The notes under the pieces were generated by a model that had not been told where the DNA came from, searched no databases, and saw nothing but the letters and a program-made list of their open reading frames with translations. Positions 8,781 through 15,545 of a stretch of 64,000 bases of DNA are shown one piece after another (within the stretch, counting starts at the first letter, position 1; each line of letters opens with the position of its first letter). Origin of the DNA: Planctomycetota bacterium (GTDB taxonomy: Bacteria; Planctomycetota; UBA8742; UBA2392); contig JAHBYA010000011.1 of assembly GCA_019636195.1 (NCBI GenBank), positions 62,001-126,000 on the forward strand, in the 5' to 3' direction. Position numbers and translations under genes: made by a program.

Positions 8781-9862
8781 ACGAAGCCTGCATCCCGCTG
8801 CCCCACCCCTTCGCCCTGCTGCGTGCCCTGCCGAACATGGACGTGCCCCATGTCCGGCTGGGCGATTACCCCACGGCCATGGAACACCTGCCCGCGCTGG
8901 GCGACGTGTGGCTGAAGCGCGAAGACGCAAGCTCCGCCATCTACGGCGGCAACAAGATCCGCACCCTTGAAACACTTTTGGGCGACGCGCTGGCCAAGGG
9001 CACGCGCAGGGTATGGACCTTGGGCGCGTTCGGCAGCAACCAGGCCCTTGCCCTGATCCTGCATGCCGAATCGCTGCACATGCAACCGGCCGCCGTGCTG
9101 TTTCCGCAGCGCGCAACGCCCACCGCCGCCGAAAATCTTCGCGCCACGCTCAGCCATGGCCGGGCCATCTGCCTGCGCAGCATTGCGACGTTTCCGGCGC
9201 ACTGGTGGCGGCTCAAGCGCAATCACCCGCGCGAGTACCTGATTACGCCCGGCGGCGCGGTGCCGCTGGGGGCGCTGGGGCATGTGGGCGCGGCACTCGA
9301 GATCGCTGAGCAGGTTGGTCGCGGCGACATGCCGCCGCCGGCGCATATCATCCTTGCCATCGGCAGCACCTGCACCACGGCCGGCCTGCTGGCGGGCATC
9401 GCGCTGGCGCGCAAGATTGAGGCCTGGCCCTGGGACTTGCCGACCATTCACGCCGTGCGCGTCACGCCATGGCCCGTGACCTCGCGGGCGATGATCCTGC
9501 GACTGGCCCGCGCCACGGCCCGCGAGATACCGGCGCGCGGGGGACCAGCCGTGGAAATCATGCCGTCCATGCTGCGGCTGCACACGCGGTACTTCGGCTG
9601 GGGTTACGCGCGGATCACGCGGGCGGGCATCCAGGCCGCCGAGAAGTTCCGTGTGTTGGGCGCGCCGCCGCTGGACACGACTTACGCCGCCAAGTCGGGC
9701 GCGATGCTGCTTGATTTTGCGGACCTGCCGGGCCCCAAACTGTTCTGGTGCACCAAAAGCAGCGCGCCGCTACCGCCCGACGACCCCGAGAAACTGGCGG
9801 GCGTTCCTGCTTTCATCAAGCGATGGCTGAAACGGGCGCAATCGAACGCATCTGCATCGTAG
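8777..9862 (+). CDS. PLP-dependent D-cysteine desulfhydrase/ACC deaminase-like enzyme
   Basis: About 361 residues of the fold-type II PLP family that includes D-cysteine desulfhydrase and 1-aminocyclopropane-1-carboxylate deaminase. YGGNKIRTLE carries the Schiff-base lysine (Lys60), preceded by VWLKREDAS; a phosphate-binding loop is GSTCTTAGLLAG. Substrate cannot be assigned from sequence. The GTG start at 8777 is chosen because it overlaps the previous stop, as elsewhere in this genome; an internal ATG at about 8837 is the alternative. Confidence 0.8.
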   Translation: MNEACIPLPHPFALLRALPNMDVPHVRLGDYPTAMEHLPALGDVWLKREDASSAIYGGNKIRTLETLLGDALAKGTRRVWTLGAFGSNQALALILHAESLHMQPAAVLFPQRATPTAAENLRATLSHGRAICLRSIATFPAHWWRLKRNHPREYLITPGGAVPLGALGHVGAALEIAEQVGRGDMPPPAHIILAIGSTCTTAGLLAGIALARKIEAWPWDLPTIHAVRVTPWPVTSRAMILRLARATAREIPARGGPAVEIMPSMLRLHTRYFGWGYARITRAGIQAAEKFRVLGAPPLDTTYAAKSGAMLLDFADLPGPKLFWCTKSSAPLPPDDPEKLAGVPAFIKRWLKRAQSNASAS

Positions 9863-10374
9863 GCTGCAGCGGCACCGGCAAAAGCACGCTGGCGCGGCAG
9901 CTGGGCGCGCGGCTGGGTTTGCCCGTGATTCACCTGGACCAGCTTTTCTGGCTGCCGGGCTGGGTCGGCGTGGACCGCGCCACCGAAATCGCGCGGCAGC
10001 AAGCCGCCGCCGCACAGCCGCGCTGGATCATTGACGGCAACTTCGGCGGCACCATGGCGATACGCTTTCCGCGCGCACAGGCGATTGTGTGGCTTGACCT
10101 GCCCACGCACGCGGCGCTGTGGGGCGTGCTGCGGCGGGTTGCGCACCTGCGGGGCCGCACGCGGGCCGATTTGCCGGAGGGCTGCCCCGAGCGATTTGAC
10201 TGGCCGTTCACGAAGTGGGTACTGGAGTTCCGGGACAAGCACCGGCAACTGGTCGAGCGCATGCTTGAGCAGCACGGCCGCCACGCGCGGCTGATCCAGA
10301 TCAGGCGCCGCAAGGACATCGCCCTGGTGCCGGAGCTGCTGGCTGCCGCCAAGGGCCGCGCAGACCGGCTTTGA
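9823..10374 (+). CDS. P-loop nucleotide kinase, FlaR/topology-modulation family
   Basis: A 183-residue P-loop protein: Walker A GCSGTGKST at residues 13-21, HLDQLFWLPGW shortly after, IIDGNFGGTM and a LID-like Arg-rich segment. This resembles proteins annotated as DNA topology modulation protein, which are probably small-molecule kinases. The ATG at 9823 overlaps the end of the PLP-enzyme gene by 40 nt, suggesting cotranscription with it. Confidence 0.75.
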   Translation: MAETGAIERICIVGCSGTGKSTLARQLGARLGLPVIHLDQLFWLPGWVGVDRATEIARQQAAAAQPRWIIDGNFGGTMAIRFPRAQAIVWLDLPTHAALWGVLRRVAHLRGRTRADLPEGCPERFDWPFTKWVLEFRDKHRQLVERMLEQHGRHARLIQIRRRKDIALVPELLAAAKGRADRL

Positions 10375-10408
10375 ACTTCGCGGTCCTTGGCGGTTTCTTT
10401 GATTTCTA

Positions 10409-10451
10409 TTGTCGACTGTCGTCACCCACTGTATTGTCAGTTTAGACTGAC
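10409..10451 (+). promoter_or_regulatory. Promoter and palindromic operator of the GbsR-type regulator
   Basis: TTGTCG (10409-10414), 17 nt, TATTGT (10432-10437) form a -35/-10 pair. A perfect inverted repeat GTCAGT-TTAG-ACTGAC (10436-10451) starts inside the -10 box and covers the expected start site, the layout of a repressor operator. A related 16-mer with the same half-sites occurs at 11061-11076. Confidence 0.65.
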
Positions 10452-10467
10452 GAAACTGGGGGTTGCT

Positions 10468-11043
10468 GTGGCGGGCAGAGGCGACGAGGCAAACGAAACG
10501 AGGCGCGAGGTGGAAGACCGCTTCATTGAGGTTTGGGGCGAAATTTCCGGCCTTTGGGGCGTCAACAAGTCCGTCGGCCGCGTGCACGCCGTGCTGTACC
10601 TGCACAGCGGCGAACTGGACATCGACACCATCGCCGAGCGCCTGCAAATCAGCCACGGCAACGCCAGCACCAGCATCCGCGACCTGATGGCCTGGGGCGT
10701 GGTGCGCCGCGTGCACAAGCCCGGCGACCGAAAGACTTATTTCGAAGCCGAGCAGGACCCCTGGACCTGGTTTCACACCACAATCCGCGAGCGCCGCCGC
10801 CGCGAGATTGTGCCGGTCATGGAGCGCATGCACGAAGCGGCGGGTTTTGCCGAGGGCGTGGCGAAAGTCGCCAAAGGCGGCGAGAAGACCGAACTGGCCG
10901 AGCTGCACAAGCGCATCGAAAAGTTCGCCGACTTTGCCCACGAGTTCATTGACCTGATTGACGCGTTTCTGGCCATGGGGCACGGCCGGATGTCCAAGGC
11001 TTTCCGGATGATGGCAAAGCTGCTGCCCCGGGGGCGCGAATAG
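10468..11043 (+). CDS. GbsR/MarR-family transcriptional regulator
   Basis: A 191-residue winged-helix regulator. The recognition region is LDIDTIAERLQISHGNASTSIRDLMAWGVVRRVHKPG, with the preceding GISGLWG/NKSVGRVHAVLY segment typical of the GbsR group, and a helical C-terminal dimerisation region. The GTG at 10468, with GGGGG about 7 nt before it, is preferred. Its own promoter carries an inverted repeat and the same repeat lies upstream of the following membrane-protein genes, so it probably represses itself and them. The effector is unknown. Confidence 0.85.
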   Translation: MAGRGDEANETRREVEDRFIEVWGEISGLWGVNKSVGRVHAVLYLHSGELDIDTIAERLQISHGNASTSIRDLMAWGVVRRVHKPGDRKTYFEAEQDPWTWFHTTIRERRRREIVPVMERMHEAAGFAEGVAKVAKGGEKTELAELHKRIEKFADFAHEFIDLIDAFLAMGHGRMSKAFRMMAKLLPRGRE

Positions 11044-11058
11044 TTTTTTTGGGTGTAA

Positions 11059-11078
11059 CCGTCAGTTATTTCTGACGG
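11059..11078 (+). promoter_or_regulatory. Second GTCAG/CTGAC operator
   Basis: CCGTCAG-TTATTT-CTGACGG, 7-bp perfect arms, between the regulator gene and the next gene. Its central 16-mer (11061-11076) matches the upstream operator at 12 of 16 positions, including both half-sites. It lies 37 nt before the ATG at 11116. Confidence 0.65.
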
Positions 11079-11115
11079 TACAGATAACAGAAGTAGGATT
11101 GAAGCGGGGTGGACC

Positions 11116-11658
11116 ATGGATTCCAGAACCCTTGCAGACTTGCACCTCAACCGCCTGCCCGAAGACAGCGGCGAGTGGCATGTACAGCCGCTCAAGTTCC
11201 GACGCCCGCCCCCGCCGCCCGGCCGGCATCGCTGCTCTGTGGGCACAATCCTCGGCTTTGCGGTCATCGCGGTGGTGCAGCATGCGCTGGTCTGCGCGCT
11301 GGGCTGGGCGGCTTGCATCGCGGCCGGAACGGAGATTGGAGGCTGGGCGTGCTTCCCGGCGATCGCGGTGCCCTTTGCGGCTGCGCTGTTTGTCGGAGTC
11401 GCAACGGTGCAGGTCATGCATGCAAAGCGCCGCGTGCATTTTGACGAAGCACTGCTCGGCGCCGTGTTGGCGGCCCTTGCACCTCCATTGTTCTTCGGCA
11501 CGATCACGTTTGTGGTGTACGCTGCGGACGGCCAACTGGTGCGCGGCTTGAACGCGGCAATCTGTTGCGGTGTGTTCGTGGGCGTCATCACGGGCATGTG
11601 CATGCCGTTCATGATTGGCGGCGCGGCAATGATGGAAAGGCGGCTGCGCCGTGCCTGA
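11116..11658 (+). CDS. Membrane protein, hypothetical
   Basis: A 180-residue protein with a soluble N-terminus containing a PPPPP stretch, then hydrophobic segments at about 45-75, 80-100, 113-135 and 145-165. No family recognised. First gene after the second operator; it overlaps the next frame by 8 nt. Confidence 0.65.
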   Translation: MDSRTLADLHLNRLPEDSGEWHVQPLKFRRPPPPPGRHRCSVGTILGFAVIAVVQHALVCALGWAACIAAGTEIGGWACFPAIAVPFAAALFVGVATVQVMHAKRRVHFDEALLGAVLAALAPPLFFGTITFVVYAADGQLVRGLNAAICCGVFVGVITGMCMPFMIGGAAMMERRLRRA

Positions 11659-12142
11659 CCCGGCTACAAACATGCTGTCCAGGCCTTGCGGCGAGCCGCT
11701 GAAAGCGGGCCCGCCGGAGCCTTCGTTTGCGCTGTTGTGCGTGCTTGGGCTGATCGGCGCTTGCATCTCCGCAGCCGCGGTCGGTGTACTGGTTGTGTTC
11801 ATGCAGATCGACGTGAGTCGCTCGCTGGATCGGCCGTCAGCGACAATTGTCTGGGTCGTGCTGGCCGGGTGCATTGCGACGCTTGTACCAATTGTTGTGC
11901 TGCGCCCCCACTGCCGCGTGGGGTTGGGTTACTGCCTGTTCATACTTGGCTTTACGTGCACTGTCGGGTCAGGCTTGTCAGGGCTTATCGTGCCCGGCCT
12001 TTTGTACTGGTTCGTGCGCGACATCAGGCCGGACGACGGCATCGAGGGATTCGCCGCAGGTGTGAGTGGTTTGTACGCGGCTTTGCCCGGCATGGCATTG
12101 GGTGCGTGGCTTGCCACGCGTTTTCAGCGGGGTGCGGCATGA
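11651..12142 (+). CDS. Membrane protein, hypothetical
   Basis: About 163 residues with four predicted membrane helices (about 28-50, 66-85, 93-115, 137-155). The GTG at 11651 overlaps the preceding stop; an ATG at 11672 is the alternative. Its TGA overlaps the next start as ATGA. No known domain seen. Confidence 0.6.
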   Translation: MPDPATNMLSRPCGEPLKAGPPEPSFALLCVLGLIGACISAAAVGVLVVFMQIDVSRSLDRPSATIVWVVLAGCIATLVPIVVLRPHCRVGLGYCLFILGFTCTVGSGLSGLIVPGLLYWFVRDIRPDDGIEGFAAGVSGLYAALPGMALGAWLATRFQRGAA

Positions 12143-12570
12143 GCGATGACACGCTGATCCTGCTGATCCGGGGCGCCGGCGTTGCGCACTTTGGTGTTGT
12201 CTTTGCCAGCCTGTTTGTGCCGCGCGAACTTGGATGGTCGCACGACCTGGCCAAGGTCAAGCCGATCAACCGGCAAATCTTCACTACATACGCCGGCTAC
12301 ATCCTGGCCATCAACGCGCTGTTCGGCCTGCTGGCGCTTTTTGGCGCAACCTGGCTGCTTGAGCGCACGCCGCTGGCCGCCTGCGTGTGCGGGTTTATTG
12401 CGGCTTACTGGGGCGTGCGCGTTGTGCTGCAGTTTGCGTACTACGACCGCAAGTCCGCGCCCCACGGGCTGAAGCACAAACTGGCCGAAGCCATGTTCGT
12501 CACGTTGTTCGCGGCCTTCACGTTGATCTTCGGCTATGCGACGGCTGTGAACATCCGGGGGCTGCCATGA
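12139..12570 (+). CDS. Four-helix membrane protein, paralogue of the gene at 13502
   Basis: A 143-residue protein with four membrane helices. It shares with the product at 13502 the pattern R.F....G......N.LFGLL followed by YW..R..LQ..YY, so the two are duplicated copies on either side of the acyltransferase gene. No characterised family recognised. ATGA overlaps join it to both neighbours. Confidence 0.65.
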   Translation: MSDDTLILLIRGAGVAHFGVVFASLFVPRELGWSHDLAKVKPINRQIFTTYAGYILAINALFGLLALFGATWLLERTPLAACVCGFIAAYWGVRVVLQFAYYDRKSAPHGLKHKLAEAMFVTLFAAFTLIFGYATAVNIRGLP

Positions 12571-13505
12571 GCGCGTACACGCCCGCGGACTGGTTTGCGC
12601 TGCTGCCGGTGGCGGGCATGCTGGCGGCTTTGCTGTTGATTGGCTTTTTCGCGCGGGGCGGGCGTTTGCGCGCGCTGTGCTGGCTGATGGGCCCGCCCGC
12701 GATTGCGGGCACGCACTGGCTGCTTTTGACCGAGCCCGCGGGCGTGCGCATGGTGGCGCTATGCCTGGTGCTGTTTTTCTGGATGAAGGCGGTGGTGACG
12801 GCATCGCAGGCCAAGCCGGACCCCGGACTGGCGTCCGGGGCTGTACGCAAAGGTGCACCGGGCGCCGTTGGCTGGCTGGCGTGGGCGCTGTTGTGGCCGG
12901 GGATGCGAAGTGCGCCGGGCAAGGACCGCGCCGGCGCTTCCGGCACCGGGCTGATGGGGTGCTTGTGCATCGTTGCCGGCGTCGCGAGCATCGCGGCCGG
13001 GCACTTTGTCTGGCGCGTCACGGGCAACGGCTGGCTGGCATCGCCGCTGTTGCTGGCGGGCATCAGCCTGTGCCTGCACTACGGGCTGTTCGGCGTGATC
13101 GCGTGGGGATGGCGGCGCAAGCCGCTGTTTCGGAACCCGTTTGCTTCCGCCAATCTGCGCGACTTCTGGGGCAAGCGCTGGAACATCGCCTACACCGAAA
13201 TGATGCAGGAGGCCGTGCAGCGCCCGTTGCGCAGGCGTCCGCGGCTGGCGACGTTTGCGATATTCGTGTTCAGCGGACTGCTGCACGAAGTAGCGGTCAG
13301 CCTGCCGGTGATGGCGGGCTTTGGCCTGCCCACGCTGTACTTTGCGCTGCACGGCGCGGCGATGACGCTTGAAAACCGCGTGGTCACGCCGGGCACCTGG
13401 CCCGCGCGGGTTTGGACAGCGCTGTGGGTGATTGTGCCCCTGCCGCTTGTGTTTCACCCGTGGTTTCTGCGTGGAGTGGTGTGGCCGATTGGAGGCATGA
13501 CATGA
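12567..13505 (+). CDS. Wax-synthase-like MBOAT acyltransferase
   Basis: A 312-residue polytopic membrane protein. RNPFASANLRDFWGKRWN and the later FSGLLHEVAVSLP, holding the invariant MBOAT histidine, match the wax-synthase-like branch of the membrane-bound O-acyltransferase family, which moves acyl groups from acyl-CoA to a hydroxyl acceptor. About eight membrane helices are visible. The acceptor cannot be predicted. The ATG overlaps the previous stop (ATGA) and the stop overlaps the next ATG. Confidence 0.75.
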   Translation: MSAYTPADWFALLPVAGMLAALLLIGFFARGGRLRALCWLMGPPAIAGTHWLLLTEPAGVRMVALCLVLFFWMKAVVTASQAKPDPGLASGAVRKGAPGAVGWLAWALLWPGMRSAPGKDRAGASGTGLMGCLCIVAGVASIAAGHFVWRVTGNGWLASPLLLAGISLCLHYGLFGVIAWGWRRKPLFRNPFASANLRDFWGKRWNIAYTEMMQEAVQRPLRRRPRLATFAIFVFSGLLHEVAVSLPVMAGFGLPTLYFALHGAAMTLENRVVTPGTWPARVWTALWVIVPLPLVFHPWFLRGVVWPIGGMT

Positions 13506-13924
13506 TCGAGAGCGGCGAGTTTGCGCTGTGGGGATTGCGCCTCGCGGGCGCGGGGCAAGTTGTGTTCGCGTTGCTGCACCCGGTTGCCGCGCGCGGCCTG
13601 AAGATCAGCCATGAAGCCGCGCGCATGAGCCGGCTGAACGCGCGCGTGTTTCGCGGTTTGTTCGGCTTTGTTACGGGGCTCAACCTGCTGTTCGGGCTGC
13701 TGTTTCTGCTGGCGCCGCAGTTGTTGCTCGACGGGTCGTTGCTGGCGCGGCTGGTGCTGGGCACGATCACACTGTACTGGAGCGCACGCCTGATGTTGCA
13801 GGTGTTCTATTACCCGTGGCAGACGGCGCCCGGCTGGTACGGCGGCTTGCCGGTGCGCGCGGGAATGCTGTTTGCCTTCACCAGCTTTTCGGCGGCCGGC
13901 ATCTGCGCACTGGTGGTTGCTTGA
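13502..13924 (+). CDS. Four-helix membrane protein, paralogue of the gene at 12139
   Basis: A 140-residue, four-helix protein resembling the product at 12139 (conserved N.LFGLL and YW..R..LQ..YY). Retained as a flanking pair around the MBOAT gene, which suggests a joint complex. The stop overlaps a TTG start of the next gene. Confidence 0.65.
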   Translation: MIESGEFALWGLRLAGAGQVVFALLHPVAARGLKISHEAARMSRLNARVFRGLFGFVTGLNLLFGLLFLLAPQLLLDGSLLARLVLGTITLYWSARLMLQVFYYPWQTAPGWYGGLPVRAGMLFAFTSFSAAGICALVVA

Positions 13925-14538
13925 AGCTTGCACGCAACGAGATCGCGGCACTGGCGCTGGCCCTGGGCGGGCTGGCGCTGATGTGGCTGCTGACGCGCGA
14001 AGTCGGCAACCTGTGGTATCGGCTTGCGATCTTTTACGCCGCGCTGGTGCCCGCGTCGCTGCTGCTGGTGAAGCTGGACTGGAAGTCACTGTTCAAGTTC
14101 AAGCCGCTCCACGCGCTGTGGGGCGTGATTGCCGCGGCCGTGCTGTACGGCGCGGGCATGGTTGGCGCGTGGCTGATTCGCGCAATCTGGCCTGACGGCG
14201 GCGACGCGATTGACCGCGTGTACGGCATGCTGGCCGACAAGCCGGGCTGGCAGATCTGGCCGCTGCTGGCATGGATTATCGCCGGCGAAGAAATTGTGTG
14301 GCGGCAGGCGGCGACCCAGCCATTTGTCGCGCGCCTGAAGTACTGGGCCGCACCGCTGGGCGGCGTGCTGTTCATGCTGGTGCATCTGCCGTGGGCGCCG
14401 CCGTTGTTGTGCCTTGCTTCGCTTGTGTTCGGCACGGCGTGGTCGTGGATGGCGATACGCACAAAGAGTTTCTGGCCGCCGTTCATTTCGCACTTCCTGT
14501 GGGACGTGCTGGTAATGTTCGCTGCCAAACTTGACTGA
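13921..14538 (+). CDS. CPBP-family intramembrane metalloprotease-like protein
   Basis: About 205 residues with six or more membrane helices and the CPBP/Abi signature: AGEEIVWRQ (the EExxxR motif), a His in FMLVHLPW and another in PPFISHFLWDV. Members include CAAX-type prenyl proteases and bacteriocin-immunity proteins. The start is taken as TTG at 13921 because it overlaps the upstream stop (TTGA); no better start is close by. Confidence 0.7.
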   Translation: MKLARNEIAALALALGGLALMWLLTREVGNLWYRLAIFYAALVPASLLLVKLDWKSLFKFKPLHALWGVIAAAVLYGAGMVGAWLIRAIWPDGGDAIDRVYGMLADKPGWQIWPLLAWIIAGEEIVWRQAATQPFVARLKYWAAPLGGVLFMLVHLPWAPPLLCLASLVFGTAWSWMAIRTKSFWPPFISHFLWDVLVMFAAKLD

Positions 14539-14548
14539 AAGGTGTCGT

Positions 14549-15526
14549 GTGGCGTCGGGACGGGAAACCCTAACCTTGCCCCCCGCAAAGCCGGTCCCGG
14601 CGCCCTTTTCATTTCGCGCGCTGCTGGGCGGCGCGCTTTGGGTCGCGTGTTACGCGTGGTTTCGGCCTGAGTGGGCGGTCGCCATCGTCTGGCTTGGCGC
14701 GCTGGTGATGACGCCGCTGGCGCTGGGCCTGGTCGAAAGGGGCAGGACGCCGTTTCGCCTGATCGGGCGCGCGCAGTTGCCTGCCGCGCTGCTTCTGGTG
14801 GCGGCCTTCGTCACCGACCACTACGGCTTCGCGCTGTCGCTGCCGTGGATTGCCCTGACCGCGGCCTGCGGCGCGACCGGCGTGTGGCGGTTGGCTAAGC
14901 TGGGCGTGAGGCGCGCGGGCGCGATTGCCGACGTCGGCATGTTCTGGTTTGCGGTAAGCGGCATGTGGGCCGCGGCGTACTTCCTTGGACTGGAAGTGTT
15001 CAAGCTGCCGCCGCTGATCGCGCTGTTGACTGTGGTACACCAGACCTACGCCGGGCTGGTGCTGCATGTGGTGGCGTCGCGGATTGTGGCATGGCGCGGG
15101 AATCGCTTTGCCGTGGCGGCCGCGGCCGGCGTGGTGGCGGGCAACCCGCTGGTGGCCACGGGCATCGCGATCAGCTACGGCGGCCTGGGCGTGTGGTTTG
15201 AGGTCGCAGCCGCAGTGTTTCTGTCTTGCGCGGCAATCATGCTGGGCTGGGTGCAGTTGTTCTACGCGCTGTGGCCCGGGTCCGGCCTGCCGCGGACTTC
15301 GCGGGTGCTGCTGTTGCTTTCCGACCTGTCGTTCGGCACGGCGCTGACATTGGCGATCATCTTCGCGTACGGCACTTGGCGCGGCTGGCCGACGCTGACG
15401 ATCCCGGAAATGATCACGTGGCACGGCACGTTGCAGGCGTTCGGGTTTTCGCTTTGCGCGCTGGTGGGGTGGACGCTGGCGGCAGGCAAGCAGCGATCAT
15501 CATCGGTGAGTCAGTGGCTGCCGTAG
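14549..15526 (+). CDS. YndJ-like membrane protein
   Basis: About 325 residues with around nine membrane helices. The C-terminal MITWHGTLQAFGFS resembles the HGxxNAxGF motif of YndJ-type proteins of unknown function. The GTG at 14549 has AAAGG about 8 nt upstream; a TTG at 14531 overlapping the previous gene is the alternative. Last gene of the membrane cluster. Confidence 0.6.
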   Translation: MASGRETLTLPPAKPVPAPFSFRALLGGALWVACYAWFRPEWAVAIVWLGALVMTPLALGLVERGRTPFRLIGRAQLPAALLLVAAFVTDHYGFALSLPWIALTAACGATGVWRLAKLGVRRAGAIADVGMFWFAVSGMWAAAYFLGLEVFKLPPLIALLTVVHQTYAGLVLHVVASRIVAWRGNRFAVAAAAGVVAGNPLVATGIAISYGGLGVWFEVAAAVFLSCAAIMLGWVQLFYALWPGSGLPRTSRVLLLLSDLSFGTALTLAIIFAYGTWRGWPTLTIPEMITWHGTLQAFGFSLCALVGWTLAAGKQRSSSVSQWLP

Positions 15527-15545
15527 CATTGGCGATGCTGCGGCG

